64,000 bases of DNA from Draconibacterium sp. (lineage in GTDB: Bacteria > Bacteroidota > Bacteroidia > Bacteroidales > Prolixibacteraceae). This document shows positions 37,523-47,670 of this stretch, one piece after another. Numbering within the stretch: position 1 is the stretch's first letter; each line of letters begins with the position of its first letter. The position numbers were made by a program, and so were the translations under genes. The notes below the pieces were generated by a model. The model searched no databases. It saw only the letters and a list, made by a program, of their open reading frames with translations, and was not told where the DNA came from. The stretch covers positions 12,792 through 76,791 of the forward strand of contig JADIYN010000023.1 in assembly GCA_016705335.1 (NCBI GenBank), in the 5' to 3' direction.

Positions 37523-39577
37523 TCAATTAATTCCTGATGAGATCATGTCAAAAAGTTTATTCTTATTGATGGGCTTTTCAATAAATCCGTTACAACCGGC
37601 GGCAATGGTTTTGGCTTTATAATCGTCGAGAACATACGCTGTTTGAGCGATGATAAAAATTTCACTGTTGAACTTTCGAATTCGTTTAACTGCTTCCATT
37701 CCGTCCAATTCAGGCATTTTTGAATCCATCAGTATAACAGCAGTATCCGGGTGTTTTTCCAACAGTTCTATTGCCTCGAATCCTGTAGTTGCATGAAATA
37801 TTTCAGCCGATAATTCTTCGAGTATATATTTCAGGTAAAAAAATGAGGATTTGTCGTCTTCGGCAACAATTATTTTTAAACCGGCCGGGATAACAGGGAT
37901 ACCTTTTTTCGCAGTTACCACGGGTTTTGGTTTTAATGATTCCGGTTGCGCATGATTTGGAATTGTAACAAAGAAGGTTGAGCCTTTATTAATTTCCGAT
38001 TCAAGCCTGATTTCTCCATTCAGCATTTTTGTATATTCATAACAAATCGACAAACCTAAACCAGATCCTTCGAAACGGCTTGAAATAGATGGATTGGCCT
38101 GTACAAAATGATTAAATATCAATTCCTGTTTTTCTTCTTCAATACCAATACCTGTGTCGGAAACATAAAAACTGAAGCTATCATCAGTAACAGTGTAGCC
38201 AATTTTAACATAACCGCTTAGTGTGAACTTGAGTGCATTTTTTATCAGGTTTGTCAACACCGAATTTAACTTGTAATTATCAGAATAAAAGGTTCGAACA
38301 GTATTAACTTCCTTTTTTTCAATCAAAAGTTTTATTCCTTTTCTTTTGGCCTCCAGTTCAAAAAACATAAATAACTCGCTGATTATTTTTTCAATGTTTG
38401 TTTCTTTAATATGAATTGATTCGAGGCCCGAATCCACTTTCGAGATATCAATTATATTGTTGATGGTTGTCAACATTCTATCGCCGCTTTGCTGAATAAT
38501 ATCGATGAAGTTTTTTTGTTCATCTGTTGAGTAATCATGTGATTTCAGTAATTCGGTGAAACCAATTATACCGTTCATGGGTGTACGGATTTCATGGCTC
38601 ATGTTGGCAAGAAATGCCGATTTCATTCTGTCGCTTTCCTCAGCTTTTAATTTTTGCTTTTCAAGTTCTTTTGTAATTGTTGTATTTAATTCAAGCTGAT
38701 GTTGCAGATCCCTTGTTTTATTCTTCACCCTGATTCGTAACATGTAATTAAATCCCAGCAAAATAAGAATAACACCAGAGACAAGAATACCTGCCAGGAT
38801 AAAATATCTGACAAGGTGTTTCCAGCCGTTTCCTCTTGTATTGTAACCTTCTATCCAACGGTCATAAATTTTCTTGTATTCTCCGTTCGACATAATTACT
38901 TCAAGCCCATTGTTCAGAATTTTTGTCAGTTCAGGTTCATCCTTCGAAATTTTAAAGCCCATGTTCCGGTCAAGAACTTCTTCGTTTCCGGTTAATATAT
39001 GAGCTCTGTTCATTTTTGCTGCATAATACATGCTCGATATTTTTTGCGAGAATGCGCAGGTAACATCATTTCTTTCGAGTTCATTCAGCAGGTCTTCGTA
39101 ATTATCGACATAAATAAAGCGTGCAGTTGGATTTATGGAGTGGATATAACGAATGAGCACATCATTTTTCCACAGAACAATTAAAGGTTGAGGTTCAGTT
39201 CTGATTATATCAGACGAAATTTTATTCCGAAACTTATCGTTGTACAAAAAACAATGCGAAGTTCGTATTACAGAGCGTGTGTAGTTGTATTTTTCGTCGG
39301 GAATTCCATAATAATGAGTGCCTGCAATTGCCTGTATTTTACCTTCTTTGAGTAAATCGTTTGCTGTTTTCCAGTCTGCACTTTTTACATTTATTTTAAC
39401 ATTATACAACTTCCTGATGGCATTTAATATGTCGATATTAAATCCTTCAAGTTCTCCTTTTTCGTTAATGTAGTTATAAGGCGGATAGTCATTACTAACC
39501 ATAACCTCGTATTGGGCCGGGGCAAAAAAGCTCAAAAACAACAGAAACACAAATATTAAAAACGTCCTTTTTTTCAT
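37523..39577 (-). CDS. BvgS/EvgS-type hybrid histidine kinase with periplasmic SBP_bac_3 sensor
   Basis: The 684-residue protein has a signal peptide (MKKRTFLIFVFLLFLSFFAPAQ), a periplasmic type 3 solute-binding domain at about 22-245 (VSNDYPPYNYINEKGELEGFN), one membrane helix (YFILAGILVSGVILILLGF), and a coiled-coil linker. The kinase core follows: HisKA with SAFLANMSHEIRTPMNGI (phospho-His) and HATPase with NLIKNALKF, DTGIGI and GSGLGLSI. A C-terminal receiver domain has the acidic pair in VAEDDKSS, phosphoacceptor Asp in AVILMDSKMPELDG and Lys in IEKPINKN. It should detect a small molecule such as an amino acid and signal to an unlinked regulator, since no DNA-binding output domain or regulator gene is adjacent. 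Confidence 0.9.
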   Translation of the reverse strand: MKKRTFLIFVFLLFLSFFAPAQYEVMVSNDYPPYNYINEKGELEGFNIDILNAIRKLYNVKINVKSADWKTANDLLKEGKIQAIAGTHYYGIPDEKYNYTRSVIRTSHCFLYNDKFRNKISSDIIRTEPQPLIVLWKNDVLIRYIHSINPTARFIYVDNYEDLLNELERNDVTCAFSQKISSMYYAAKMNRAHILTGNEEVLDRNMGFKISKDEPELTKILNNGLEVIMSNGEYKKIYDRWIEGYNTRGNGWKHLVRYFILAGILVSGVILILLGFNYMLRIRVKNKTRDLQHQLELNTTITKELEKQKLKAEESDRMKSAFLANMSHEIRTPMNGIIGFTELLKSHDYSTDEQKNFIDIIQQSGDRMLTTINNIIDISKVDSGLESIHIKETNIEKIISELFMFFELEAKRKGIKLLIEKKEVNTVRTFYSDNYKLNSVLTNLIKNALKFTLSGYVKIGYTVTDDSFSFYVSDTGIGIEEEKQELIFNHFVQANPSISSRFEGSGLGLSICYEYTKMLNGEIRLESEINKGSTFFVTIPNHAQPESLKPKPVVTAKKGIPVIPAGLKIIVAEDDKSSFFYLKYILEELSAEIFHATTGFEAIELLEKHPDTAVILMDSKMPELDGMEAVKRIRKFNSEIFIIAQTAYVLDDYKAKTIAAGCNGFIEKPINKNKLFDMISSGIN

Positions 39578-39919
39578 TACTTGTTCGAATGCCGTAAAAC
39601 TACAAAAGTTTTAAAATATTCTAAGAAAATTTGTATTGTTTCTAATATAAATCGCTGAAATACACATTTACAATGCATAACGGATTGGTTTAAGTAGTTA
39701 GTGCTGAAGTGGAGCATAGCGGAACGAGGGACTATGTACCTCTATCAGACTTTTACAAAAGCAATGACTGTATCTGCAATTGTTAATGAGGCCCAAAGTC
39801 TTACGACTAACTGGCGTTGCATGCGGGAAACATATAATATTAAATATTGAACATTGAAAAACTTCGGATTAAAACCTAAAAATCTGTAACATTTAACCTT
39901 TTCCCTATATTTGCCAGCA
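39578..39919. other. Intergenic region with an attC-like imperfect inverted repeat at 39674-39824
   Basis: The 342-bp gap lies between divergent hybrid kinase and rluF. At 39674 it reads TGCATAACGG and at 39815 CGTTGCATGC, which pair with two unpaired bases. Inside them AGTTAG (39696) pairs with CTAACT (39807). The nested arms resemble an integron attC site, but the unequal internal spacing (13 against 2 bases) is not canonical and no integrase or cassette is seen. The 3' end holds the rluF promoter box. Confidence 0.35.
39906..39913 (+). promoter_or_regulatory. Candidate -7 box of rluF
   Basis: TATATTTG exactly matches TAnnTTTG and ends six bases before the ATG at 39920, implying a leaderless mRNA. 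A -33 element is not clear. Confidence 0.45.
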
Positions 39920-40639
39920 ATGGAAACAACACGTTTAAACAAGGCAATTTCGGAAACAGGTTACTGTTCACGACGGGTAGCCGACAGATTGATTGAAGAA
40001 GGTAAAGTTGAAGTAAATGGTGAAGTTGCAGGATTGGGTTTACAAGTTTCCAAATCGGATATAATTTTTGTTGAAGGAATTCAAATAACAAACAAAGTTA
40101 AACCCGTTTATCTGGCATTTTATAAACCTGTTGGCATTACTTCAACCACCGATTTAAGTATTAAAAGCAATATCATCGGGTTTATTAATTATCCTGAACG
40201 GATTTTCCCGGTTGGCAGGCTCGACAAACCAAGCGAAGGTTTAATTATTATGACAAACGATGGCGATATTGTAAACAAGATCCTGCGCTCAAAAAACAAC
40301 CACGAAAAGGAATACATAGTAACTGTCAATAAAAAAATAACTCTTGATTTTATTGATAAAATGGGAAATGGAGTGCCTGTTCTTGATACGGTTACAAAAA
40401 AATGCCAAGTAAATATGATTGACGATTACACATTCAATATTATACTCACGCAGGGACTTAACCGGCAGATTCGCCGCATGTGCGATTACCTTGGTTACGA
40501 AGTAAAAACATTAAAAAGACTACGGATTATGAATATCAAACTCAACAACCTCAAACCCGGTCAATTCCGTCATTTTTCAAAAGAAGAGCTTGAAAAAGTT
40601 ATGCAGCATATTGAGGATTCGTGCAAAACAGACACTTAA
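39920..40639 (+). CDS. rluF: 23S rRNA pseudouridine synthase RluF
   Basis: From the ATG at 39920 (METTRLNKAISETGYCSRRV) the protein has 239 residues; a TTG three codons upstream is less likely. An S4 RNA-binding domain covers 1-60, followed by the RsuA/RluF catalytic domain. The catalytic Asp102 lies in FPVGRLDKPSEGLIIMTNDG, and QGLNRQIRRMCDYLGYEVKTLKRLRI is the conserved C-terminal block. RluF isomerises a uridine of 23S rRNA (U2604 in E. coli). Length is a little below that of E. coli RluF, which has a longer tail. A TATATTTG promoter box ends six bases before the start. Confidence 0.92.
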   Translation: METTRLNKAISETGYCSRRVADRLIEEGKVEVNGEVAGLGLQVSKSDIIFVEGIQITNKVKPVYLAFYKPVGITSTTDLSIKSNIIGFINYPERIFPVGRLDKPSEGLIIMTNDGDIVNKILRSKNNHEKEYIVTVNKKITLDFIDKMGNGVPVLDTVTKKCQVNMIDDYTFNIILTQGLNRQIRRMCDYLGYEVKTLKRLRIMNIKLNNLKPGQFRHFSKEELEKVMQHIEDSCKTDT

Positions 40640-40669
40640 TGAGATAGTGCCAGATAAATAAATAACATC

Positions 40670-41856
40670 TTAATTTATCTTCCCAGCATCCACCACCAAA
40701 TGTTTTATCGATTTCTCAGTTTCGGAGGTACGGGAAGAATAAGTGATATGCAACATTCCATCGCCAGTTTGAATCAGGCATGGATATGAATAGCTTCCCC
40801 CACCCAGTTTGTTATCGTTTTCGAGATATTCTTTCCATTTCCAGGTTTCGCCTTCATCATCTGATAGCATTAAAACAATGCGGTAGCGGCCATCGTTGAT
40901 GTCGTTTCCAACGAATGCCCATCGTCCGTCTTTCAATGCTAAAAGTTCAACACTGGCTTCATTTGGAATATCAGTTTTACTGAGTAACTCCAGCTTTCGC
41001 CGTTATCTTTTGAAATACTTTTATGCACCCTGGCCGGAGCATCGCCACTGTCGCGCATGTATGCCACAATATCTCCATTTTTGCGAATGGAAAGCGCAGG
41101 TTGAATCGGGCCGCGACCTACAATTGGTTTTGATGCCTTCCATGTTTCACCAGCGTCATCGGAAATGGCACAAATTGAAAGATTGTAACCATCGGAATAC
41201 AATGGCAGAAGGATTCTGCCATTCCCTAGAATCAGCGGTTTTATGCGTGTCATCCAGCCAATGCTTCGCTTCACTTTGTCTTTGCTTGCTTCAATTATCA
41301 AATCATCATACAAAGGAGCATAACCGGCCCAACCGTGCTCCAGTTCAGGCATTTCCTTAAATTTTTGTTGAATTTCTTCTTCAAATTCCTTACCGGGTTT
41401 TATCAAAATATTGTCCTGCCAATCCCAAACGGGAGCACCCTCATTGTTATAATTGGTTGAAGTCCGGGTCCGAAGAATTGAACCTTCCCACTGGTTGCCC
41501 TGAACAGCAATCCATACAAGAAAAAGTTTCCCTTTATTATTCAGAAATACAACTGGATTACAGTCGGGTAAACCAGGTGTATCTGCAGCAACGAACGGTT
41601 TACTCCAGGCAGATTTACCCTTTTCAAGCCGGGCGCCCATAATTCGAACATCATCGGCAGTGCGTTCACCACTTCCCTGAAACCACACAGCAAGAAAATC
41701 TCCGTTTGGCAAAGCAACTATACTGCTGCCGTGGGCATGTTCCGGTTGGGGAGTAAAAATAAACTCTTCTTTTACAATTGAATTGTATTTGTTTTTTTGC
41801 TGAGCGAAAACGAAAAATGAAGTGACCATTAACAGGAAAACAAGCAATACTTTCAT
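40670..41856 (-). CDS. Secreted sialidase-like BNR-repeat hydrolase, frame broken at 40975-40978
   Basis: Two frames make one protein of about 395 residues. A signal peptide (MKVLLVFLLMVTSFFVFAQ) is followed by a six-bladed propeller of the exo-alpha-sialidase type. Three Asp boxes are visible: SDDAGETW, SKDNGESW and SDDEGETW. PEHAHGSSIVALPNGD at the N-terminus and MRDSGDAPARVHKSISKD also suit this family. Adding one A to the sense AAAA run continues SVKTDIPNEASVELLALKDG and joins the last 88 residues. The Arg triad of true sialidases cannot be confirmed by eye, so the substrate may be another acidic sugar. It is the last gene of the minus-strand glycan operon. Confidence 0.78.
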
Positions 41857-41937
41857 TTGATTTCAATTTTTTTCAAGTTGAATTTTACTTTTTTAAGCTA
41901 TGGTTATTAGTAGTTACAAATCCCCCGGCTTCGCCAC

Positions 41938-41955
41938 CCCCTTTGAAAAGGGGGA
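41938..41955. repeat. Short GC-rich hairpin in the operon spacer
   Basis: CCCCCTTTGAAAAGGGGG forms a seven- to eight-base-pair stem. It is preceded by ATCCCCCGGCTTCGCCAC, a phrase that looks like a dispersed intergenic repeat. It lies between the MFS and sialidase-like genes and could attenuate transcription of the last gene. Confidence 0.4.
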
Positions 41956-42009
41956 CTTACCTCACTTATCTTGTGTCTCAAATTCCTGTGTCCTGAATCT
42001 ATTCATAAA

Positions 42010-43161
42010 TCAATTCTTCCTTACATAAAACGAAACCCACAAAATGTAAAGCAAACAGCCGCCAATCACCAAAACACTTGCCAGGGGCGAAAACATTGTA
42101 CTTACTAGTCCCATTACAAGCGGAATTACAGCTCCACCCGAAACTGCCATAATCAGCAAACCTGAAATTTCGTTGGCACGGTCGGGCATTTTTTCCAATG
42201 AAAGAGAAAATATGATTGGAAACATATTTCCCACTCCAAAACCAATAATAAAAATTGAAATCAATGCCACAGTGAAAGTGGGAGAAACAAACACTCCGGC
42301 AACACCGGCTAATGAAGTTAATGCGGTAAGTAAAAGAAAAATCCGTGGTTTTATCCAGTTCAGAATTATTGCACCAATTAGCCTTGAAATGGTTTCACCG
42401 GCAAAAAAGGCGCTGATTCCCCAAACTGCTTTTTCCATTGTTATGCCATATTTTGCAATAAGAATATTTGAAATGTTAGTGTTTGTAGCCACTTCAACAC
42501 CAACAATCAGAAAAATTGACAAAGCCATAAAAGCAACGAACCTGTTTTTCAGCAAACTAAAACATGATGCAAAAGTTGCAGGTTTTCTGTCGGGTTTCGA
42601 CTCAACAATTGGTGTCATTAAAAACCAAAGTGCGCCAAGCAGCGAAGTGATCCCATAAATTGCCAAAACCAAACGCCAGTCGCCAAAGCGAGACGCCACA
42701 AATGCAGCAATCAACGGACCTGAAAATGAAATAATCGCTTTCACAAACTGCGAAGTACTCATATAACTCGCCAATCTTTGAGCAGGAGAAACATCCTGCA
42801 ACAGCGGATTGGCAGAAACCTGGATAATTGTATTACCAATTCCGAGCAAAATAAACGAGGCAAACATCATCGCAAATGAGTAATGTACAAATGGTAAACC
42901 CAAACCTACCGCCTGAATTACCATCCCAATCATAAGCATATTTTTTTTGCCGAATTTGTCTTGTAAAACACCTGCAGGCACCGACAAAATGAAGAACCAC
43001 AAAAGCACCATCATTGGCAGGAACTGTGCTATAAAATTTGTCAACTTGAAATCGAGTTGAATATATCCGGTTGCCACTCCAATAATATCGACAAATCCCA
43101 TCACGATAAATGCAAAGAATGCAGGAAATAGTTTGCTCCAGTTAGCTTGTTTTGTTGTCAT
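42010..43161 (-). CDS. Sugar MFS transporter (FucP/NagP-like)
   Basis: The 383-residue protein has twelve predicted membrane helices and belongs to the fucose/glucose-type proton symporter group of the major facilitator superfamily. Diagnostic segments include GYIQLDFKLTNFIAQFLPMM, VPAGVLQDKFGKKNMLMIG after helix 2, and NTIIQVSANPLLQDV in helix 4. It is most likely an inner-membrane importer of a monosaccharide. It lies in the minus-strand glycan operon between the phosphoesterase and sialidase-like genes, so the sugar released by those enzymes is a plausible substrate. The frame is intact. Confidence 0.88.
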   Translation of the reverse strand: MTTKQANWSKLFPAFFAFIVMGFVDIIGVATGYIQLDFKLTNFIAQFLPMMVLLWFFILSVPAGVLQDKFGKKNMLMIGMVIQAVGLGLPFVHYSFAMMFASFILLGIGNTIIQVSANPLLQDVSPAQRLASYMSTSQFVKAIISFSGPLIAAFVASRFGDWRLVLAIYGITSLLGALWFLMTPIVESKPDRKPATFASCFSLLKNRFVAFMALSIFLIVGVEVATNTNISNILIAKYGITMEKAVWGISAFFAGETISRLIGAIILNWIKPRIFLLLTALTSLAGVAGVFVSPTFTVALISIFIIGFGVGNMFPIIFSLSLEKMPDRANEISGLLIMAVSGGAVIPLVMGLVSTMFSPLASVLVIGGCLLYILWVSFYVRKN

Positions 43162-43285
43162 TAATTTTGATTTTAGTTTATTGTTTTGATTAAAAAATTT
43201 GCTCCTAAATATATTTAAAATAAAGCTGGTTTTACATAAAAATTTTTTAATAGAAAGGCAGTTTTCTTAATTGTTTTGTTGTCTT

Positions 43286-45069
43286 TCAATTCTTCCTTTT
43301 GTCTATTGTGAATGAATCCGCCAGCTCATTGTTCGAATTAATAGCTGAATAAGTAAGTTTATCTCCTTCTATTTTTATGCATTGATAATACTGGCCTTCG
43401 GTTTTAACCACTTCGGCATAAGGTTCTTCAGCTGCATCGCGGGTTCTGGAAGGAATTCCGATTGAAATAATATAAGCAGTTCCATTGTTGTACGAATCAA
43501 CCACTTCGCCGCCTTTCATTGGTTTCGAGCGCATATAATAATGAATGTGTCCGCCAAAAACCATATCAACATGGTATTTATCGAAAAGCGGCACCCATGC
43601 TTTTTGTATGTCTAAATACGGTTCTTCCCAGTTGTAAGGCGGAAAATGAAAAACTGCAATTTTCCATGTCGCGTTTGTATTTTTCAGTTGTTCTTCAATC
43701 CAGCCGGTTTGTGCATCAACAGAAGAAGTTGCATCAATCATCAGAAATAGGGCATTCTTATACGTGAACGAGTAAGTTTGTTCCTTATTAACTCCATCCG
43801 GTCCGTTTTTGGGGTAGCTGAAAAATTCACGGTACATCAAAGCGCCAAGTCCTGCACGGTTGTCGTGGTTCCCGGGAACGCACATCAGTGGTTTGCGCGA
43901 AATCACATTTTCAGGAAAATGAAGCAGATCATCCCACTGGTTGCGGTACAAACCATCGCTCACCAAATCGCCGGCGATTGTACAGAAAGCAGCATCAGGA
44001 TGGGCAGAATCGGCACGGTTAAAAAGTTCCCCAAATTTGGGTGAATAATGCGTGTCGCCAAACCAGACAAAGGCAAATGAATCGGTTGCCGACTGGGTTG
44101 AAAATGTGTATTTTTCTTTCCACTCAGTTTCAGGTAAAATTTGATATTCGTAGTCGGTGCCTGGTTTTAATCCGGAAAGATGAGCAGTAAACCGATTGAT
44201 AAACCTGTCGTTCATCAGCAGTAAATCTTCCATTCTGTATTTTTCAGCATCTGAAGAATAAACAATCGAAGACCCCTTTTCACGGTAATTTACGATTCCT
44301 GCAGAAACTGTAGTATCTGTGCGCCACTGAATATCCATTGTAGTTGACGGGTCGTTGCTCCATGTAAGCATAACCTGGTCGGGTTGAGCAGAAGATGGAT
44401 AATTTGTTTTGCGGAAAGCGCCAATCAAATGCGATTCGGTTCCACGGCCACGAATAGTTGTCAGCAGTTTCTGCCCTTTCAATTCATCAGGCACATCGGT
44501 TAAAACCAGTTCGTCCCAGTCATGGTAAGTAAAAGCGCCATTTTGCAGAACACCCACAAACTGGTTTTCGGGGAAAAGTTGCTCAATACAAGTTCATCTT
44601 TTTCATTCTGAGGTTTTACCGAAACAAAATAGTGAAGTGAGAAATTTTCAAAACCATTAATTCCCAATCCTACTCTACCTGTTGGAAATGATTTTTGCCA
44701 TATTTCGAATTCAGTCATTTCGTTTTTAAGTGTCAGCCCTGTTTTCGAAAACCCGTTATTTTCGAGCCAAAACGGGATAGTTTCCTGTTTTACACTTCTG
44801 AAAATAGAAACCACAACCGGCACATTCACATCGAACATCCAATGTTTTGTGGCAAGAACATTAATATCATCTTCGGATAACAAGGACATCACCTGGTTGT
44901 AATCCAGTTTTTCAAGTTCCAGTTCACTTTTGGATTGATATAAATTTGTTACTACCCTGTTCATGATGGATTTTACTGATTCTTCATTTTTTGAACAGGA
45001 AAACAAACCCGCAACTATAAGCAGTAGTATTAAGTGTTGCAGAATTTTAGAGAATTTTATTTGTATCAT
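43286..45069 (-). CDS. Lipoprotein purple-acid-phosphatase-like metallophosphoesterase, frame broken at about 44585
   Basis: Two overlapping frames form one protein of about 594 residues. The lipoprotein signal ends in the lipobox LFSC (Cys25). Residues about 26-190 are of unknown fold. Adding one T (sense) gives LVFEQLFPENQFVGVLQNGAF and continues with a fibronectin-like domain (PDQVMLTWSNDPSTTMDIQW). The metallophosphoesterase domain has all the usual motifs: FGDTHYS, IAGDLVSDG, PGNHDNRAG, FHFPPYN and FGGHIHYYMRS. It is expected to cleave phosphomonoesters at the cell surface. It starts one base before the DUF4838 stop, so the two are tightly coupled in one operon. Phosphate esters on the target glycan would explain its presence. 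Confidence 0.85.
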
Positions 45070-47639
45070 TTATTTGTTTTTATTTATCGATTCCATTTGC
45101 CTGTAAAAGGAATCTGCATGTGTTTGCCCGGCTTCAGCAAAATGTGTTATCCCTTCGCGTTTAACTATCATTTTAAAACGTTCATATGTTCCATCATAAA
45201 TGGCTTTCATCGGGGTTGTTTTACATTTCAGATACATTACCGGCAGCCTTGCCATTTCAACCCTGCGCCTTATTTCATCATTGTCGGCAACAATTTCCGC
45301 TTTGTCAAATATACTGTCTGCTTCGCTCACAAAATCACCGGAAAACAAAACATCATCAGGACGTAAACCCAAATGAATATGTGTTTCAGGAGTCAGCCTG
45401 CCATGCAGAAAATCAAAATAATCCCGAACAAATTGTCCGCTGCGTCCGTAGTATCCCGTCATAAAATCATCAATAACTTCATCCACATTAATGTCAACAT
45501 TCCACAATAATTTTCCAATCAGGTAAGCACGCAATTCTGCAAATTCTCCGCCCCTGCTCTGGTATGCAGCCTGTTCCATAATTCCAATCGACTTATTGTC
45601 GCGAAAGGTTTTTATGTTTTGCTGAAGTACTTTAAAGTTTGGATACGGCATAATATAATGACTGAAATTAACCACGTAATCCCAAATATACATGTGTGGT
45701 GCAATGGCCGACCAGCCTTTCAAATCAGCAAGAAAATCCTGATTTTCCGAACAACTTTCAAAATCGTGTGCAAAACAGCATTCAATACTGCAAAAACGCA
45801 CCACCACATTTTCGCGGGGAATAATATTTGCCGGTGGTTTACGTGTGTATTGATATGCCAGTGTGCCAACATATTTATCGGGGAACTCGACTTTAATCCT
45901 GTCGGCAACCTGATTGACAAACCAAATTATTGGGCCCGATTCGCTGCCTTCTTTTTCAACAATAGCCTGGCATTTATCGCATTGACAAGGATTTCGCCAA
46001 TCGTTTTGTGAAACTGAGTAAATCAGGTAATCAGGATTTTTTCTGATCGTTTCCTTTAAACGTTCTGTGATAATATCCAAAACATCAGGATTTGTCAAAC
46101 AAAGTTGTGCATGGTCGTGAATGCGTTTGCCATCAATCAAACTATAATATTCAGGATGCTTGTCATAAAATTCAGCAGGCGGCATTAACGGATAAAAAGT
46201 ATGAACTGACCAGTAACCTTCAACTCCACCATGCTGTTCGCGAAATGACATGGCACCGTTGATTTTGTTGTGAGCTGCCCAGTCGGGATTAAAAGCCTCG
46301 TAATAGAAATCATTTCGAACCTGTATTGAGGGAGATTCAGAATGATTGAGATAATTAAACTCATATTTTTCGCGTGTGGGAATTACGGTAACTGACGGTG
46401 TGTACCAGCGACATCCAAACTCATTCTCTAAAAACGAGAAAACAGCGTACATTGAACCTCTTTCACTTCCACCACAAAACAAAATATTCGATCCCGAATT
46501 TTCATAGAAATAAGTTTCATCCTTGTCGTCCGGTTTTTCTGAATCATCAGGAAGCAGCATGAAAGTGTGACGGTTGTAACCAATTATTAATTCGTGGTTT
46601 CCTGTTTCTGTTTCATCAGTTTTTATGGGAAATTCAGCACCACTTATTTCAAACAGACAACGCTGAAGTTCCTTAGCAGCCCACTTTTCACTTTCCGATG
46701 ATTCGGAGCCAATTACAATTGAATAATCTGTTTTTCCCTTTTCAAAAAGAACATGTTTAACAGGAACTCCTGATGCGAAGTTGATTTCATTTGTCCAGAA
46801 TGTTCCATCGCTTAAAGTTGCATTTATTTTCAGCAGGTATTTTTGAAAACCTTCAGTTCCAACCGGTAAAATCATTTCGTTTTTGCGGGACCAATCACTT
46901 TTCCAAACTGTATTTTTCGAGTTTGCATTTATGATTTCAAGATGAACTGTTTTAAATATTTTTTGCGAAACTGATTCCATTTGTAAAAACTGTAAAACCG
47001 GAGTTCCGTCAATACCTGTGTTTATCTGAAACAAATCATTTGAGCCAACAAACTCATTCAAATTAAAAGGTAAAATCCGAACCCCAAATTCCCATCTGTT
47101 TCCCCGTTCTTCAATTTTCAGTAAAATTGTGTTTAACCCTTTTTTAACAGCAACAGGAATAAAATCGTCATCTGCAACAAATCCATGGGCTTCGGGGCAA
47201 TCCCAAACCTGCTCGCCATTAAACCAAAGCCGTCCACCATCGTTACTCCCCAGCGCAAAAAGTGCCATTCCATCAAAATCTGAATAAATTTCAGCGTAAG
47301 CATAAGCTGTAACAAATGACTTTTTTGAAATTATTTCATCAAGATTTATAAGCGAATCGCGGCCTTCATATTTTAACCAACGGGCTGAACCACCCTTGAA
47401 TTTAATTTCCTGTCCATTTTTCACAACAGGGCTTTTTTCGCCACCATTTTTTATAAGAAAATCTGTTTCGAAATCAGGCAAATGACGGGTTTCATCGCTG
47501 CTTTCGTTAAGTGGAAAAGGACCCGCCAGATACCAGTCATTTATCCACTTGCCAAACGAGAGTTGATTTTCCTGTGCATTCGCTTGAAAACAAATGATTA
47601 AAAAAAGAAAAACACAGAATTGATTACCGAACTTTTCAT
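45070..47639 (-). CDS. Secreted DUF4838 protein (glycoside-hydrolase-like), frame broken at 47600-47606
   Basis: The main frame (47481 to 45070) has 803 residues. Upstream, an ATG at 47639 starts a signal peptide (MKSSVINSVFFFFLIICFQANA); adding one T to the sense seven-T run links it through QENQLSFGKWINDWYLAGPF to the main frame, giving about 855 residues. The first 220 residues form a jelly-roll-like domain (GSNDGGRLWFNGEQVW). A domain resembling the alpha-glucuronidase N-terminus follows (GSESSESEKWAAKELQR, HELIIGYNRHTF), then a DUF4838 catalytic-type barrel (YYEAFNPDWAAHNK, SVSQNDWRNPCQCDKCQ, MYIWDYVVNFSHYIMPYPN). DUF4838 proteins are thought to be glycoside hydrolases related to GH20/GH67; the substrate is unknown. 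It overlaps or abuts neighbours in the operon. Confidence 0.85.
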
Positions 47640-47670
47640 TTTATCCTAATTATTATTTTCAATTTTATCA

